DNA from: Citrus sinensis
Lineage: Eukaryota > Streptophyta > Magnoliopsida > Sapindales > Rutaceae
Assembly (NCBI RefSeq): GCF_022201045.2
Contig: NC_068560.1
Location: 34,125,001 to 34,189,000, forward strand
Reading direction: 5' to 3'
DNA: 64,000 nucleotides
In this document: positions 48,074 through 63,659 of the stretch, piece after piece
How the letters are laid out: each line of letters opens with the position of its first letter
Numbering within the stretch: the stretch's first letter is position 1
Position numbers and translations under genes: made by a program
The notes under the pieces: model-generated
Told to the model about the DNA's origin: nothing
What the model saw: the letters and a program-made list of their open reading frames with translations, nothing else
Databases searched by the model: none

Positions 48074-50460
48074 ATTTACATCTTGCATGCATACATTTTT
48101 CCTTTGAAAACACCCATTTCAATTTTTATCAATGTGGGGTTGATATCATTCGTTTTGTCAAACGGCACAAATTATCTAAAGCTTGAGCCTTTGTATTACT
48201 TCCATACTACAGTTCAGAGAAACTGTCTTGACAAGAATATCTTAACTAATCATAGGGCACTAGGCATGGCTTAAAAAACTACACAAGTCTCAATAAATAA
48301 TGTGGATCTGGTTTCCATTTGAATGAAAAACTTCACTGTGGGCACTCCAGCTCAATGAGCAAAAACACTCCCTTAGAGATTACCAGCAGAAAACCGAAAT
48401 TTATTCAACCTACGAAAGTGCTTTTCAGTAGAGATTCCCATACTAACAGAGACTGGTTCTCCATAACTTTGAAAATGCAGACTCACATTAAGCAAATTCA
48501 AAACTCACACGCTTAAAAGCATTGAATAAAAGGCGGAAAAGAGAATGAGAGGGAAAGTGAGATTCCATCTCAAAGAAAACATATATACACATTTACATTT
48601 AACACCTTAGTCATTAGCCCCAAAACCTCTAAAACAAACAAAACACAGACATTACTATCCATCAATCTTCATATCTCCTTGCATCATCCAACATAAATTA
48701 GAACAACCTCAACAATGGCAGTCAATCGCATGGATAATTCAAGACATATGGGCACAATGTCACAGATGCCTCAACAAAAGGTTCCAGGGAAAGAAACTCA
48801 CGGTTGTTGAAAGTTTCTGAAGGTTCTTCTCCAACAAATTACAAATTACTAGGAATTTACATTGATACATCAGAATGAGTGAAGTGCACATGTGCCAACT
48901 GCTTCCAGCAAATACTTTATCATCTCAAAAGGTTAAATAGGCAACTTGGAGACATTTCTTAATTATTAGGAGGCTAGAACCATATGACCCCAAGAAACAT
49001 TTCAGAACTATAAATAATGTTTATGGCAACTCATCCTTCATGTGTCTGACAAAATTCATGCCATGTGAGTGCTAGAAAGATTTGACATCCACACCAAACA
49101 GGCACCAGTTCTGATGTTACATAGTTTCTAACTGATCACTAATCCCCCTAAAAGCTCAATTTCAAACTCTTACACCTATCATTATGTCTCCATCTGGCTC
49201 ATGATCAAGCATTTCAGGTTATAATATTTGAAATGATAGAAAAACTGGAATGATTACAATCACAACATACCGGATGAGGCAAAGCAGGAATGAAGAGCTC
49301 TATCATAGAAGTGGTATTATTGTCTCATGTCACACAATGTCACAATCCCACAAGATATTTTTGAGTTTCAAGCAGGGGTCTTTCTGGGCCAAGTGTATCT
49401 TGTCTTTACCACGAATTATTTTCCTTGGTTAACACTAATTGTAGTTTTTCCGATAGCCGCGGGTTCTTTAATCCTCAACCCCCCCCCCCCCCCCCCCCCC
49501 CACCCCACCCCAAAAAACAAAATAGAGGAAATAAGGTGACTAGAGGATGTGCGTGTCAAGCTCTGTTTGGTTTAACTTTTCAAAGTATTCAAGTAAAGCT
49601 TTTACTAAAAAAATTTTAGTTATTGGGTTGTCAATGAGAGCTTTTACAAAAAATTGTAAAATTACTTTAAGAAACAAGTTTTTAAAGTTATATTCTGAAA
49701 TGAATGAAGTAAGAATATAAAATAAATAATGGACATGTTAGACAATTTAACTTTTCAAGAAAGCTCTCCAACCTCCACCCAAAAGCCTAAAATTTGAGCT
49801 TTTACTAGCAAAGGGAAAATATCTTATTTAATCAGCAAAAACTCAAAATAAAACCAAACAACAAAAAAACTGTGAAAAGAACTTTTGGGATTAAATAAAG
49901 ACTATGGCCATTGGATAAGTCATACCAAACAAGCACTTAGAACTCCTAACAACCTGTGCATTCTGTCAATTCTCACATGGTAACTTCTGACCTCAAGCAC
50001 ACTGAAACCCCACTTGTGGACTATCTTTAAGCCTCAGTGAATGGCAAAAGCACTAGTTATATGCCTCTAACTAGTCTCCAGCCAAAAACTAATTTTTTAA
50101 GTGTATTATTTCTCACAACATGTTTCAAAAAATCAATTCAACCTAAGATTCAACACAGGAATTTGCAGCATTCACCAGCTATGGCGACAGAACAGTGAAC
50201 TGGTGACAAATTTGAGGATAATGTACACAGCTACGAGGTATCATATGAAAATAACATATCTCCTTTTGGGATTATATCCTTCTACTCAGTTGAATTCTGA
50301 CAAACACCAACACCAAAACTTAATCCAATTTTCCATTTTCTTCCAAGTAAAAAGCTAATGAACTAGAAACAACATTACACATTTTTCCATTAATTAAAAA
50401 AAAAAAATTGCAATACAACGTTTACAGTTTGACAGCAGAATACGAACCTCTGAAAATGAA
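48074..50460. other. Gene-free DNA, including the 3' side of the F-box gene
   Basis: No gene is supported. It holds a run of 23 C (49479-49501) and a possible decayed inverted-repeat element at about 49560-49937 (ends ctctgtttggtttaactttt and aagtcataccaaacaagca). The last part is probably the 3' leader of the F-box gene. Confidence 0.35.
49479..49501. repeat. Run of 23 C, intergenic
   Basis: A C homopolymer followed by accccacccc, about 1 kb beyond the 3' end of the F-box gene. Confidence 0.9.
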
Positions 50461-51564
50461 TCAAGGCAAGGCATTAAGACTAGCTTCGTACACAAATCCA
50501 CGACAAGGCCCATCCCCAATCCCAGGCAACCCATCAATCCATCTCCACTCTCCTCCCCCTCCTTTCTCACACTCCCACAACGCCAATCTCCCAACTCTCT
50601 TGGCCGAAAAGCAAACCTTATCCCCCATTCCAAACACCTTAAACTTACTGGACTCTGAGAAACACCTGTACATCTCCACCGGCATTCTCCCTGCTTCTTC
50701 CCACTCCAACAAATCCAAGTCCAATCTCAATATCAATATTGTCGAACACGAAGCATTCAATGTAAAGGAAGACTTCAATCCCCCAATCATCAGTATCCTA
50801 TTCCCCACACCCCGCACCAAGCGAGGCCGTTTTAGAATATCAAACACATCCCCCCACTCGCGCCTCTCGAGGCAATGCCAAAACTGCTGTGAATTTGTTA
50901 AACTCGATAAATTACAACAGAATAACTTCCACTGACTCCTCCACGGCGATCCGACGTCGCATAATGCGTAAACCGAATTCAACATAAGGATCGGACTCCT
51001 AGGTTTTGATGGCAAATTTGAAGAGAATTTAAGCCAGTGATTTGAATTAGAGAAAAATAAAGCAGCGAGTTCGGTGAGTACCATTACTTTGTTAAGTGAG
51101 TCAACTAAAACGGATCCGTGCTTCGACCAGGCGGAGCCCAACTGAGGCAAGACTCTGTACAGACGAGTCAACGGGTTACAAGCAATGAGTGACTTGTTTG
51201 ACTCGGGAGAGTCAGGCAAGTCGCCCCAGAGATAAATTAGACCTGGGGAAGAAGCGACGGGGTGCAGTGACCTGAAAGGGAGGAAGCTGAGATCGAATCT
51301 GAGCCATTGGTTTTGGTTGGGGTCGTACACGTGGAGGGCGGCCGCGGAATGTGACACGTGGCGCTGGTGGTGAGGTGGGCGGAGGGCGAGGAGGGAGAGG
51401 GGAGGTTTTTGGGTGGAGATGAGGTGTATGAAGGATGATGACGTCAGGATTTGGTTGAAGAGTTTGCAAACTGACCGGCAGATCATGATTTGGCGGAGCG
51501 GGAGCGATGAGAAGATTTGGTGAAGCGTGTCCTGCGGGAGACCGTAGATCGGGGGTGCGTCCAT
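50461..51564 (-). CDS. SKIP15: F-box protein, SKIP15-like (367 aa, intronless)
   Basis: The N-terminal F-box (about residues 7-50) reads YGLPQDTLHQIFSSLPLRQI followed by CRSVCKLFNQIL, the part that binds SKP1/ASK in an SCF ubiquitin ligase. The rest (about 70-367) has recurring hydrophobic and tryptophan strands (WLRFDLSFLPF, LIYLWGDLP, WEEAGRMPVEMY, ALWECEKG) consistent with a kelch-type or related beta-propeller that would recruit the substrate. The frame is uninterrupted. The ATG context and N-terminus (MDAPPIYGLPQD) fit the Arabidopsis SKP1-interacting partner SKIP15 from memory, which is of similar length. Its substrate is unknown. Position next to the extensin/NSR/PRAF1 group supports the orthology. 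It is transcribed away from the serine decarboxylase gene across a 1.9-kb spacer. Confidence 0.82.
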   Translation of the reverse strand: MDAPPIYGLPQDTLHQIFSSLPLRQIMICRSVCKLFNQILTSSSFIHLISTQKPPLSLLALRPPHHQRHVSHSAAALHVYDPNQNQWLRFDLSFLPFRSLHPVASSPGLIYLWGDLPDSPESNKSLIACNPLTRLYRVLPQLGSAWSKHGSVLVDSLNKVMVLTELAALFFSNSNHWLKFSSNLPSKPRSPILMLNSVYALCDVGSPWRSQWKLFCCNLSSLTNSQQFWHCLERREWGDVFDILKRPRLVRGVGNRILMIGGLKSSFTLNASCSTILILRLDLDLLEWEEAGRMPVEMYRCFSESSKFKVFGMGDKVCFSAKRVGRLALWECEKGGGGEWRWIDGLPGIGDGPCRGFVYEASLNALP

Positions 51565-53190
51565 TTTACGCGGCGTAGAGGACTGGGGGGGCGCGGGCGA
51601 TTTTTTCTTTCTTTTCCTTTTCTTCCAAGATTTGGATGTTGATACTTGATACCGTGTGATGAAAGAGGGGAGGGGCAGGGGACCTGTTGGGAATTTTGTT
51701 GAATACCTAAATCGGGGATCTTCACCGCTCAGTTCACTCGTGTCTTTGTGCGGGTAAAAAGTTCAAAAATTATATGGGGTCAATAACGCCACGATTCTTC
51801 TTCTTTTATAGTTTCACGATTAATGACATAGCTTGTCTCTACAAATCAAATGAGGCCACGAGACTATCACAAAACTGGGATAAAAAATAAAATACCTTTC
51901 AACGAAACACCCGTTTTCAAAAACCTCCAGTAATACAAATGGGATCCTGTAATTTGAATCCTTGATATTTTTAGTGATATATCATATCGCTCACAGATAG
52001 AAAAAATTATAATCATACCGTATCGGGACATTGACGACCCCCTTGAATATTGATTGGAGATGACAATCATAGAAGTGATGAAAAACAACTAGTTTCTTAT
52101 TTGGAATAAGATAGATAAACTACATCATCAGTGAATCTATATTTATCGATGAGTGTCGTATTCATTACAATTAATTCATAAGCACAGTAGCTAGCAACAT
52201 CCCAACAGCATCTCCAAACCACTATCCACATTTTTAACATCAATAATCAATTTGTGCCACAAAATGCTTTCTTAAGAAATGCTGTCGAAATGATATATAT
52301 ATATATATATATATATCTGGTTATTTCTTATTGTTTTTCATCACTCTCAAAACACTTTCTCAAGAACTAGAAACTGAGATCTAGCTCTGTTTTCTCAATT
52401 CACTAAAAAAATCACAAAAAATTTATATGTAAGAAGATAGATAATCCCTCCCTCTACATGCCCTTGATCTTTACCGTTGTTGGAACACAGAGTGCTAATT
52501 ACTAGACTCATTTGCCGTGATTCACATACGTGTCCGGTCGACACTTATCCATCCCGAATCTTGATCTTTCCACGTTGGAGAGTCTCGCTTTGATGATTTT
52601 TATTTTTTGCGCTGTGATGAAATTTGGATAATGATTAAAGGAAATTTTCCACCAATGTACGCACGGAGAGAGATAGATACGTCACCGTTTAAGATAAATC
52701 TTTAACGCTGTTCACAGCAGCGCATTGTGCATGTGCGGCTTTGGTTGTTGGGTCTCCTTCCAATGCCATGTCTGAAAACTCGTCTAATCATGTGATTTTC
52801 ACATGCTGCTTAAAAGAGATAGATGAAATAATAAACATGATCGGGCTCTGATGAACTAAATTATTTCTTATTTTTTATTTAATTTGGAGCTGGCATATTA
52901 TGATAACTATTAATAGCCAAACCACAATTCCGTAACAGTTTTACATAAGTTGTGTAACACAGGACCTTGCTATGTCACAGCTTCTGCAAGTAACATAGTC
53001 AATGGGAATCCCCCACGCATGTTGGTGCCGATGCAACCAGGCCAAGGCAGCTGTTGCCTTGGCTGTTAGTTGCAGCTTCTGCAACCTAGCCTTGTCCGTG
53101 AAACACAATGTAATTAGCCTTATAATAATTCAGTAATTGGGAATTAAAAAAAAAATTAAAAGAAAAAAAAAAATCTCTCCAGCCAGAGAA
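51565..53190. other. Divergent spacer between F-box and serine decarboxylase genes
   Basis: No gene is supported. It contains the promoters of both divergent genes and an (AT)n microsatellite at about 52293-52316. A tcagcttctgcaa-type motif is repeated near 52979 and 53071. Confidence 0.4.
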
Positions 53191-53197
53191 TCGCGAC

Positions 53198-53205
53198 TAT
53201 AAATA
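53198..53205 (+). promoter_or_regulatory. TATA box of the serine decarboxylase gene
   Basis: TATAAATA lies 290 bp before the ATG. The following pyrimidine-rich sequence (ttttcactctcc, cagctctctctcg) is a plausible start-site region, giving a leader of about 250 bp. Confidence 0.6.
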
Positions 53206-53408
53206 TTAAATAGGGAGCTAGAGCCGTCTTGTTTTCACTCTCCAAATTTGCAGCTCTCTCTCGTGTCTGATTGAACGAGTACACCGCCTCTTAGTCCACC
53301 AATCAAGTGCGGTCCCTCTTTCTCTTCATTTCAGATCTGCAATTTTTCTATTTTTGTTAAAATACAAATTAAAATCTAGAGCAATTTGCTTGCTGTAACA
53401 AGGAATTA

Positions 53409-53464
53409 CTCTCATTTCCATTTTCAGATCAAAGGACTCTCATTTCCATTCTCAGATCAAAGGA
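53409..53464 (+). repeat. 28-bp tandem duplication in the SDC 5' leader
   Basis: Two copies of a 28-bp unit (ctctcatttccatt, then t or c, then tcagatcaaagga) lie head to tail and differ at one base. Each contains a pyrimidine tract followed by CAG, so each could serve as a splice acceptor if the leader has an intron. They end 22 bp before the start codon. Confidence 0.8.
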
Positions 53465-53486
53465 TCAGTTATTTTTAGCAAGTTAT

Positions 53487-56223
53487 ATGGCTGAAGCGAT
53501 GATGAAGCAGGTGAACGGAGGGTTGGCCGAGAAATTTGGTCCGGTCTTCGATCCAACGGCCGTGGTGGCGGAACCGGTGCCTCCGGTGGTGACGGAAAAC
53601 GGCCATGAGCTGAAGCATAAGACCGCCGAGAAAGAGATTGTGCTTGGGAAGAACGTACACGCGTCGTGCTTCTCTGTCACGGAACCCGAGGCAGACGACG
53701 AGTTCACTGGCGACAAGGAGGCTTACATGGCTGGGGTCTTGGCTCGATATAGGAAGACCTTAATGGAACGGACCAAACACCATTTAGGTAAATTAAAAGA
53801 TCAGAGCCACCACAGATGTTTCATAAACTATGTCGTTTTGGTAGAACATGAAGTAATACTTTTGTTAATGAAGGGTACTTTTGTAACTACAAACGAAAGT
53901 GTTTGATTTAATGATTCGGTCACTCGCTTGTCATCCACCATTTATGCTTAAGGTTAAAATGATTAAAACCCGCCGTACGGGAAACGCAATGATGAACTTG
54001 TGCTTCCTCAGTTTTAGTAACTTGTCATGGAAGTTTTGTTGGTTGTTAGTTTAGTTGCTAAATGCCAACTGCCTGAAGAGAGGAACAAGTTGCCTAGTTT
54101 CATGGGTCGTGATTAAGCATTACCATGTCTCAGAAAATTGTTATCATCATCATTTGTTATTTTTTCATTTCTTTGCTACTGGGTGGTGATGACATGTAGT
54201 AATGTAATATCAGAAATTTTTAATGCAAGTTAGGTTACTTATGTGTATGCTGATGTTTGAGTTAAAAAAATGGAAAACTTAAAGAAGGTGAAAAAATTGC
54301 TGCTTCCAAGATTTTTTTTTTTTTTCCATTTTTTGCACATTACTTCTTTTTTCTATTTTGTGACCAGTTGTGTTGACTGGTGTCATTGTTTCAGGTTATC
54401 CTTATAATCTGGACTTCGATTATGGTGCTCTTGCTCAGTTGCAGCATTTCTCCATCAATAATCTTGGGGATCCATTTATTGAGAGCAACTATGGTGTTCA
54501 TTCAAGACAGTTTGAAGTTGGTGTTTTGGATTGGTTTGCCCGTCTTTGGGAACTAGAGAATAATGAGTACTGGGGATACATTACAAACTGTGGTACAGAA
54601 GGCAACCTTCATGGAATATTAGTTGGGTGAGTAGCTTGTGGCTTTAGCTTCATGGTGTTTCTTTCGGTATTACAAAATTATATGTTTTTTCTGTCACAGA
54701 TATGTGATATAGAAAATAATCTGATTGTGCAGGAGAGAGGTGTTTCCTGATGGAATTCTTTATGCATCACGAGAATCGCATTATTCTGTCTTTAAAGCAG
54801 CACGTATGTATCGAATGGAATGTGTGAAGGTTGACTGTTTGATCTCCGGTGAAATTGATTGTGCTGGTTTTAAAGCTAAATTACTCCAGAACAAGGACAA
54901 GCCAGCTATCATTAATGTTAATATAGGTCTGTTTTTCTATCTTTGCTCCCTTCCTTACATGTTCACACATTGAACAGTGGGTATGAGTCTGCAGGGATCA
55001 CAACCCTGGTTTGATGGATTACCTGTATTGCAGGAACTACTGTTAAAGGAGCTGTTGATGACCTTGATCTTGTTATTCAAACTCTTGAAGAAAGTGGATT
55101 TACGCAAGATCGCTTCTACATTCATTGTGATGGAGCTCTGTTTGGACTCATGATGCCTTTTGTTAAAAAAGTAAGTCTTCCCATTTGCCACTATTGACAG
55201 ACAAAGTTAAAAATTTTGGTTGCCTTATTTTGCATTTTATGCCCATTTCTCAGAGAGGCTGATTGCCCCCTGCATATTAAATGGCATCCTATGCCCTTGT
55301 ATAAACCAATCATGGTCTGTGGAACGCTGGTTAATATCAATTCGTCAAATATGCTTGATACTGACAAGTTTGTTCACCTTCTTTTCTTGTCTTCCATGTT
55401 TATCTTCAGGCATTGTTTTAATCAATTTTTGCCTAAAGTCCTGTTCATAATATTAGTTTGTGAAGAACGTTGTCACATTTCACTAGTGGATTATTGAATA
55501 ATGTCATCGCATTAATGTTAGTCCCAGAAGCTTAGTATGTGCAGTAGCTTCTTGTTACTCAAATTTAACAGAAACCTTCCGTGAATATTGGTCCATGCAT
55601 AGTCCTGTGTGGAACTTATTAAACCGTTTGGGCTTACTGTTCTTGTCGCTGTGCAGGCACCAAAGGTTTCTTTTAAGAAACCCATTGGAAGTGTGAGTGT
55701 CTCAGGCCACAAATTTGTGGGATGTCCAATGCCTTGTGGTGTTCAAATAACGAGAATGGAACACATCAATGTCCTTTCAAGCAATGTAGAGTACCTTGCT
55801 TCAAGAGATGCCACAATCATGGGAAGCCGAAATGGCCATGCTCCTATCTTCCTCTGGTACACCCTCAATAGAAAAGGTTACAAAGGGTTCCAGAAAGAAG
55901 TCCAGAAGTGTCTTAGAAATGCTCACTACTTGAAGGACCGCCTTCTTGATGCTGGGATTAGTGCCATGTTGAATGAGCTTAGCAGCACCGTTGTGTTTGA
56001 GCGTCCTCAAGATGAAGAGTTTGTCCGTAGGTGGCAGCTTGCTTGCCAAGGTAACATTGCACATGTAGTAGTGATGCCCAATGTCACAATTGACAAGCTG
56101 GATGATTTCTTGAACGAGTTAATAGACAATCGCTCAACATGGTATGAGGATGGAAAAAGACAGCCTCCTTGCATTGCAGCAGATATAGGAAGTGAGAATT
56201 GTGTTTGTGCTGCGCACAAGTGA
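53487..56223 (+). CDS. SDC1: Serine decarboxylase (PLP-dependent), 5 exons
   Basis: The exons are 53487-53787, 54395-54626, 54733-54926, 55034-55170 and 55657-56223, all in phase, giving 476 residues, close to plant serine decarboxylases. The enzyme converts serine to ethanolamine for phosphatidylethanolamine and choline synthesis. The family is often annotated as histidine decarboxylase. Seen motifs of group II PLP decarboxylases are [25 protein letters not shown] (cofactor phosphate binding), [22 protein letters not shown] (the Asp that pairs with the pyridine nitrogen) and [15 protein letters not shown], where the Lys would form the Schiff base. The N-terminal ~75 residues are a variable extension with no obvious transit peptide. 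It is tail to tail with the P450 gene, 565 bp apart. The product call is strong; catalytic specificity rests on family knowledge. Confidence 0.92.
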
Positions 56224-56787
56224 AATCATTATGGCTTAGGATTGTTTCAGTTTGTTGTCTTGTTGTAGCAGAATTCTTTATTTGTAATGGAATCAGAATT
56301 TGTATCGGCAACATTTTCCAGGTTCTATAATGTTTCATATTAGTTACGTTTTTAATATATCGTCCCAATGAATTTATTCCCAAATTGCCATAAATAAAAC
56401 TGCATCAGAAATTAGAAGTCTCAACTCTGGAGAGATTTCCTGTCTGTTTTTAACCTTTTGTTGATTTGTTCTCCAGCATTCATATATGAAGAGTCATCGT
56501 ATTTGCTTCTACAAATAATTGAAAAATTTGCGCTAGGCAACTTAAAATCACCCATTGAAGGAAATCAATCCTTCTACGATGTGTGAATTTGATGTAGCAC
56601 GTAATTCATAATTTGTCTTTATTTCGAAAATTATAAATTTTATTTCATTGCAGGGGCATAAACAAGAAGTTGAATTTGGGCTTCACAGACTATTACTTGG
56701 TCTGTGTTGGTTTTCGTTCTTGCTTCGTTTTCAGCTCTTATTATCCTTCTCCTAATGGTTTTAGCAGTTTCTCTGATGAGAGACATT

Positions 56788-59073
56788 TTATAGAGGCTCA
56801 ACAGCGATTGGGTATTTGTTTCTCGGCATCCGGACAAGTGTTGGTTGTACGGAGTCATCTTTCTCCAGAGCTCTCCACCTGTGATGAGAGAGAACAAATT
56901 CACAACTTTAGAATCAGGATACAGCTGCCTAAACTGTGATTCATTTTGTACCTCAGTAACTTTATTTTGACATGTTATCATTCAACTTACTTGTATCTGC
57001 ACACCAGGTGATGGATGAAAATACAGATTTCCAATTTAGCCAAATTTATTCCAGGGCACATTCGCGGTCCACTGCCAAATCCAAGAAAGCTGAAAGTCTT
57101 AATTGGTGCCTGCCATTGGAAAAAAACAAATTATTTCCTGGAGTGCATTTAGAGAGTCAGAAAGTTGATGAACAAATTACAAACTGAAATGAGCTTACAT
57201 CAAATCTGGAGGGATCAAACTTTTCAGGATTTGCAAAAATTCCAGGGTCATGGTGAATAGAGACAACATCCAAGTTAATTGACCAACCTTTCACGATTTT
57301 GTACCCTGGAGTTCAAAACAATTTAGAACCACAAATTCATAAGTTTGCTGAAAATATCAGCTTTAGCAGAATCGTACCTTCAATCTCAAAATCTTGAGCG
57401 GCTTTTCTTGAAAACCAAGGCAGTATCGTCGCCCTACGAAGAGTTTCACTAATTACCTGAATTTCAATGTAGGTAAGTACCAAGAATCAGTGAGCTTTCA
57501 ATGGAGAAATGATTCTGAAAGCAAACATTTGTTCTTATGCTGCTTACCTTGGTTGTATAAGGCATGTTATTAACTTCAGACCAAGTCAGATTTGACCCAC
57601 CATTTCTGTTTGCTTGGATTTCACGGTGCTCCTCCTGCGAAAATCAAAACTATCACCAAATTCCAGTAAAATATCTCCAGCATAGGAAGTTAGAACTTTC
57701 AGCAGAAAGTTAAGTTAACATTACCCTGAGTTTTTGCAGAACAGCCGGATTTTCTTCAATGAATTTGATGAGCCATGTGAGAGCCGCAGTTGTGGTATCA
57801 TGACCTGCAACAAGAAGAGTAAGTATATTGTCCTTCAATTGTTTGTCAGTTAGTTTATCTTCATTAGCTTCTTCATCTGCTGCTTGGCTATGCTTTATTA
57901 TCAAAGATTCCAGGAAATCTTGCTGGATGCTTTCCCCACTTCGCCTCTTGGAAATTATAGAATCTAGCATGGCATACATTCTATCTCGAGCCTGATCATA
58001 TCAAACATCATGCCAGAGGGAAACAAAAAATGTGAATACTAGTTTTGCAACCGGTAGGATTTTTTAGAGAGGTACAAGAGGTTTGGAGTTCAAATCTCGA
58101 TCTTAACATTTGCTGTTGCATATATAAGGTGTGCATTTGACTCTTTTATATTGCAACTGAGAAGTATTACCTTGATACCGCGATAAAAAGCAGTTCCTGG
58201 TATCTTTAATGGCAACGATGCAAATGATGAAGAAATGAGTTTGAAATTGGCTCTGAACTTTTCTTGCTCCTCGCCGGTAGGTTCCAAGCTCATTATCATG
58301 TTCCCTATTACTTTGAGAGTGAACTGCATTAATTCAAAATATTTAGTTAATACTATAGCAATGTAATATTTCCAGGAGACAAATAAATTTTCCCATTTGA
58401 TTCAACAATCAAGACTCAACTGTAGAAGCCTCTTCAAGTACTAGCACTTTTTTCCCAGACCATTGATCTAATGTTTCAATAGCCAGTGTGTTAATAAACT
58501 GAAAGTACTTTTTCAGGCCATCCACTGAGAGGGGCTCAGCAATCAGACGTCTCAGCCGCTTGTGTGCTTCTCCATTGGTTTGAAGCAAGCTGGTCGGACC
58601 CAACACTTGCTGCCCTGTGTAAAAAAGGTTCAAGCTCACCATCCCATCTTTTCCTGTTAACAAAATTTTGCTTGCTTCTCTCCCAGTCATTATCACTGAG
58701 AATCTTCCCAACGTATAAGTCTTGAACACTTTCCCATACCTGGGGAGCAAAATTGATGCATGTACATGAGATGATAAGAAGTCTCTCGTTTTTTAACCTT
58801 CTTTTTTTTTTAATTTAAATTATGCACTTTTTGAATAAAGAACTAGTATATGTTATTTTTGTACCTCTGCTGCCTTTCTTTCACAAAGCTGTATATGCCA
58901 GAAGGTTTTGAAAAAGCAGATAAAAATGCGAAGCTTTCACCTACTATAGGCAAGCCCAGGCTCCCTGGAATTCCCTCCATTTCTTTTGGTGAAGCCATCG
59001 ATCGCATTAAGAAGAAAAATGAAAGTAAAAACACAGCTAAGAGCACCATGGTCAATAAGATGCTTAGCTCCAT
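56788..59073 (-). CDS. Cytochrome P450, CYP85 clan, 9 exons
   Basis: The exons (high to low) are 59073-58865, 58739-58421, 58323-58171, 57991-57725, 57634-57548, 57456-57378, 57305-57199, 57109-56991 and 56878-56788, in phase, giving 476 residues. An N-terminal membrane anchor (MELSILLTMVLLAVFLLSFF) is followed by a basic and proline/glycine hinge (IPGSLGLPIVGES). The I-helix reads AGHDTTTAA, the K-helix ETLRR, the PERF-like region FDPSRFD, and the heme loop FGSGPRMCPG with the axial Cys. The protein should sit on the ER and oxidise a terpenoid- or hormone-like substrate, as is usual in this clan. By eye it is closest to the CYP720/CYP722 side, but I cannot fix the family or substrate. An in-frame ATG six codons upstream (59091) is an alternative start. 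The exon 8 donor AA|GTAAGT was preferred because it keeps the frame (HHLVCRYKW). Confidence 0.88.
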
Positions 59074-59099
59074 CGTCAGTCTCTGTATCACTTGGCAGA

Positions 59100-60155
59100 T
59101 AAAAAAAAAAAAAAAAAGTTATGTTTGCATTTATCAAATCATAGGTTGCGGAATTTATGCACTTTGTTACATGTGAAACACTCGAAAGGAATGTAGGACA
59201 AAGTTTGTTGTTTACGATGTTGTTGGTGTGTAATACACAGTTGGAAATTCCTTGAGCATACTTTTCAATGAAAGATCAACTTGTATGGCGTTAAGTCTGT
59301 TCATTTATTCTTCAGTTGGTATCTCTGCAGGCTTTGTTCCTCATCTCTGTTTGTACATGTTAACATTATTGGGTTGACAGGTAAACATCTTTGATGTTAT
59401 CAATTACTTGTCACTTTCGGCCACTTAAAAGTGGATGAAACAAAATTGCTCAGCACTTGATTTTTCATTCACTCATTGGTAATGGCTACGAGATGCCCGT
59501 AACTAAGTTGACTGTTGAGTTTGCAATTGGCTTCATCAATGTTTCCTTCCCAAAGCATAAAATTCACTTATAATACCGATAATATTTATTCTCGTATATT
59601 ATTATGAATGAAGATTGCATCTCTGTATCCACTCTCACCTGCAAGTTAATAAAAATAAACAAAGTTCAATGATTCAATCACAAGAAAGTATCATCAAAAT
59701 TGCCGTCAAGAAAATTACGTCTCCTTGTACCTTGCCAGTTACTGCGTTGCTCAAGATCCCAAATCCCTATCAGAGTCACCCTCCACTAGGGCATTTCAAT
59801 TACTAATTGTAAAATTTTTTTAAAAAAATCATTAACATGACGTCCGTTGGGTCATACCAATTCTACAACCGTTCCACAAAAGCAAAGAAAGATCCCAACC
59901 ATCCATTTCCCAGCCATCAATTATACCATTACCATCTAGTTTTTCTACATCATGTTTGGACTAATCTTCTATCCTACCGAATAACATAGCCATATGTGCA
60001 ACTGATACAAGGGGCTGATTGGGAGCAACACTCTTTAACAACCTTATCTTGCAACGCACCAACATTTCTATTTACAGAGATACCAAATGGCATGCATAAT
60101 ATCCTTCTACTTTCTCAATGATTAGATTCCCGACAATGAAGTTTCTTGAATGGAA
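59100..60155. other. Spacer between P450 and bZIP genes
   Basis: This is about 1 kb without a supported gene. It must contain the P450 promoter (right of 59.1 kb, minus strand) and the 3' leader of the bZIP gene. An A run of 17 lies at about 59101-59117. No TATA box stands out. Confidence 0.4.

Positions 60156-63659
<3,504 letters not shown>

Noticed and set aside
49560..49937. Possible inverted-repeat element with tttggt/accaaa ends
   Set aside because: Ends match only weakly and no target duplication is visible.
50408..50935. 175-codon plus-strand frame
   Set aside because: It is the shadow of the 3' half of the F-box gene on the opposite strand.
56640..56981. Open frames on both strands at the 3' end of the P450 gene
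   Set aside because: They are the last exon of the P450 read through its intron, and its antisense shadow.
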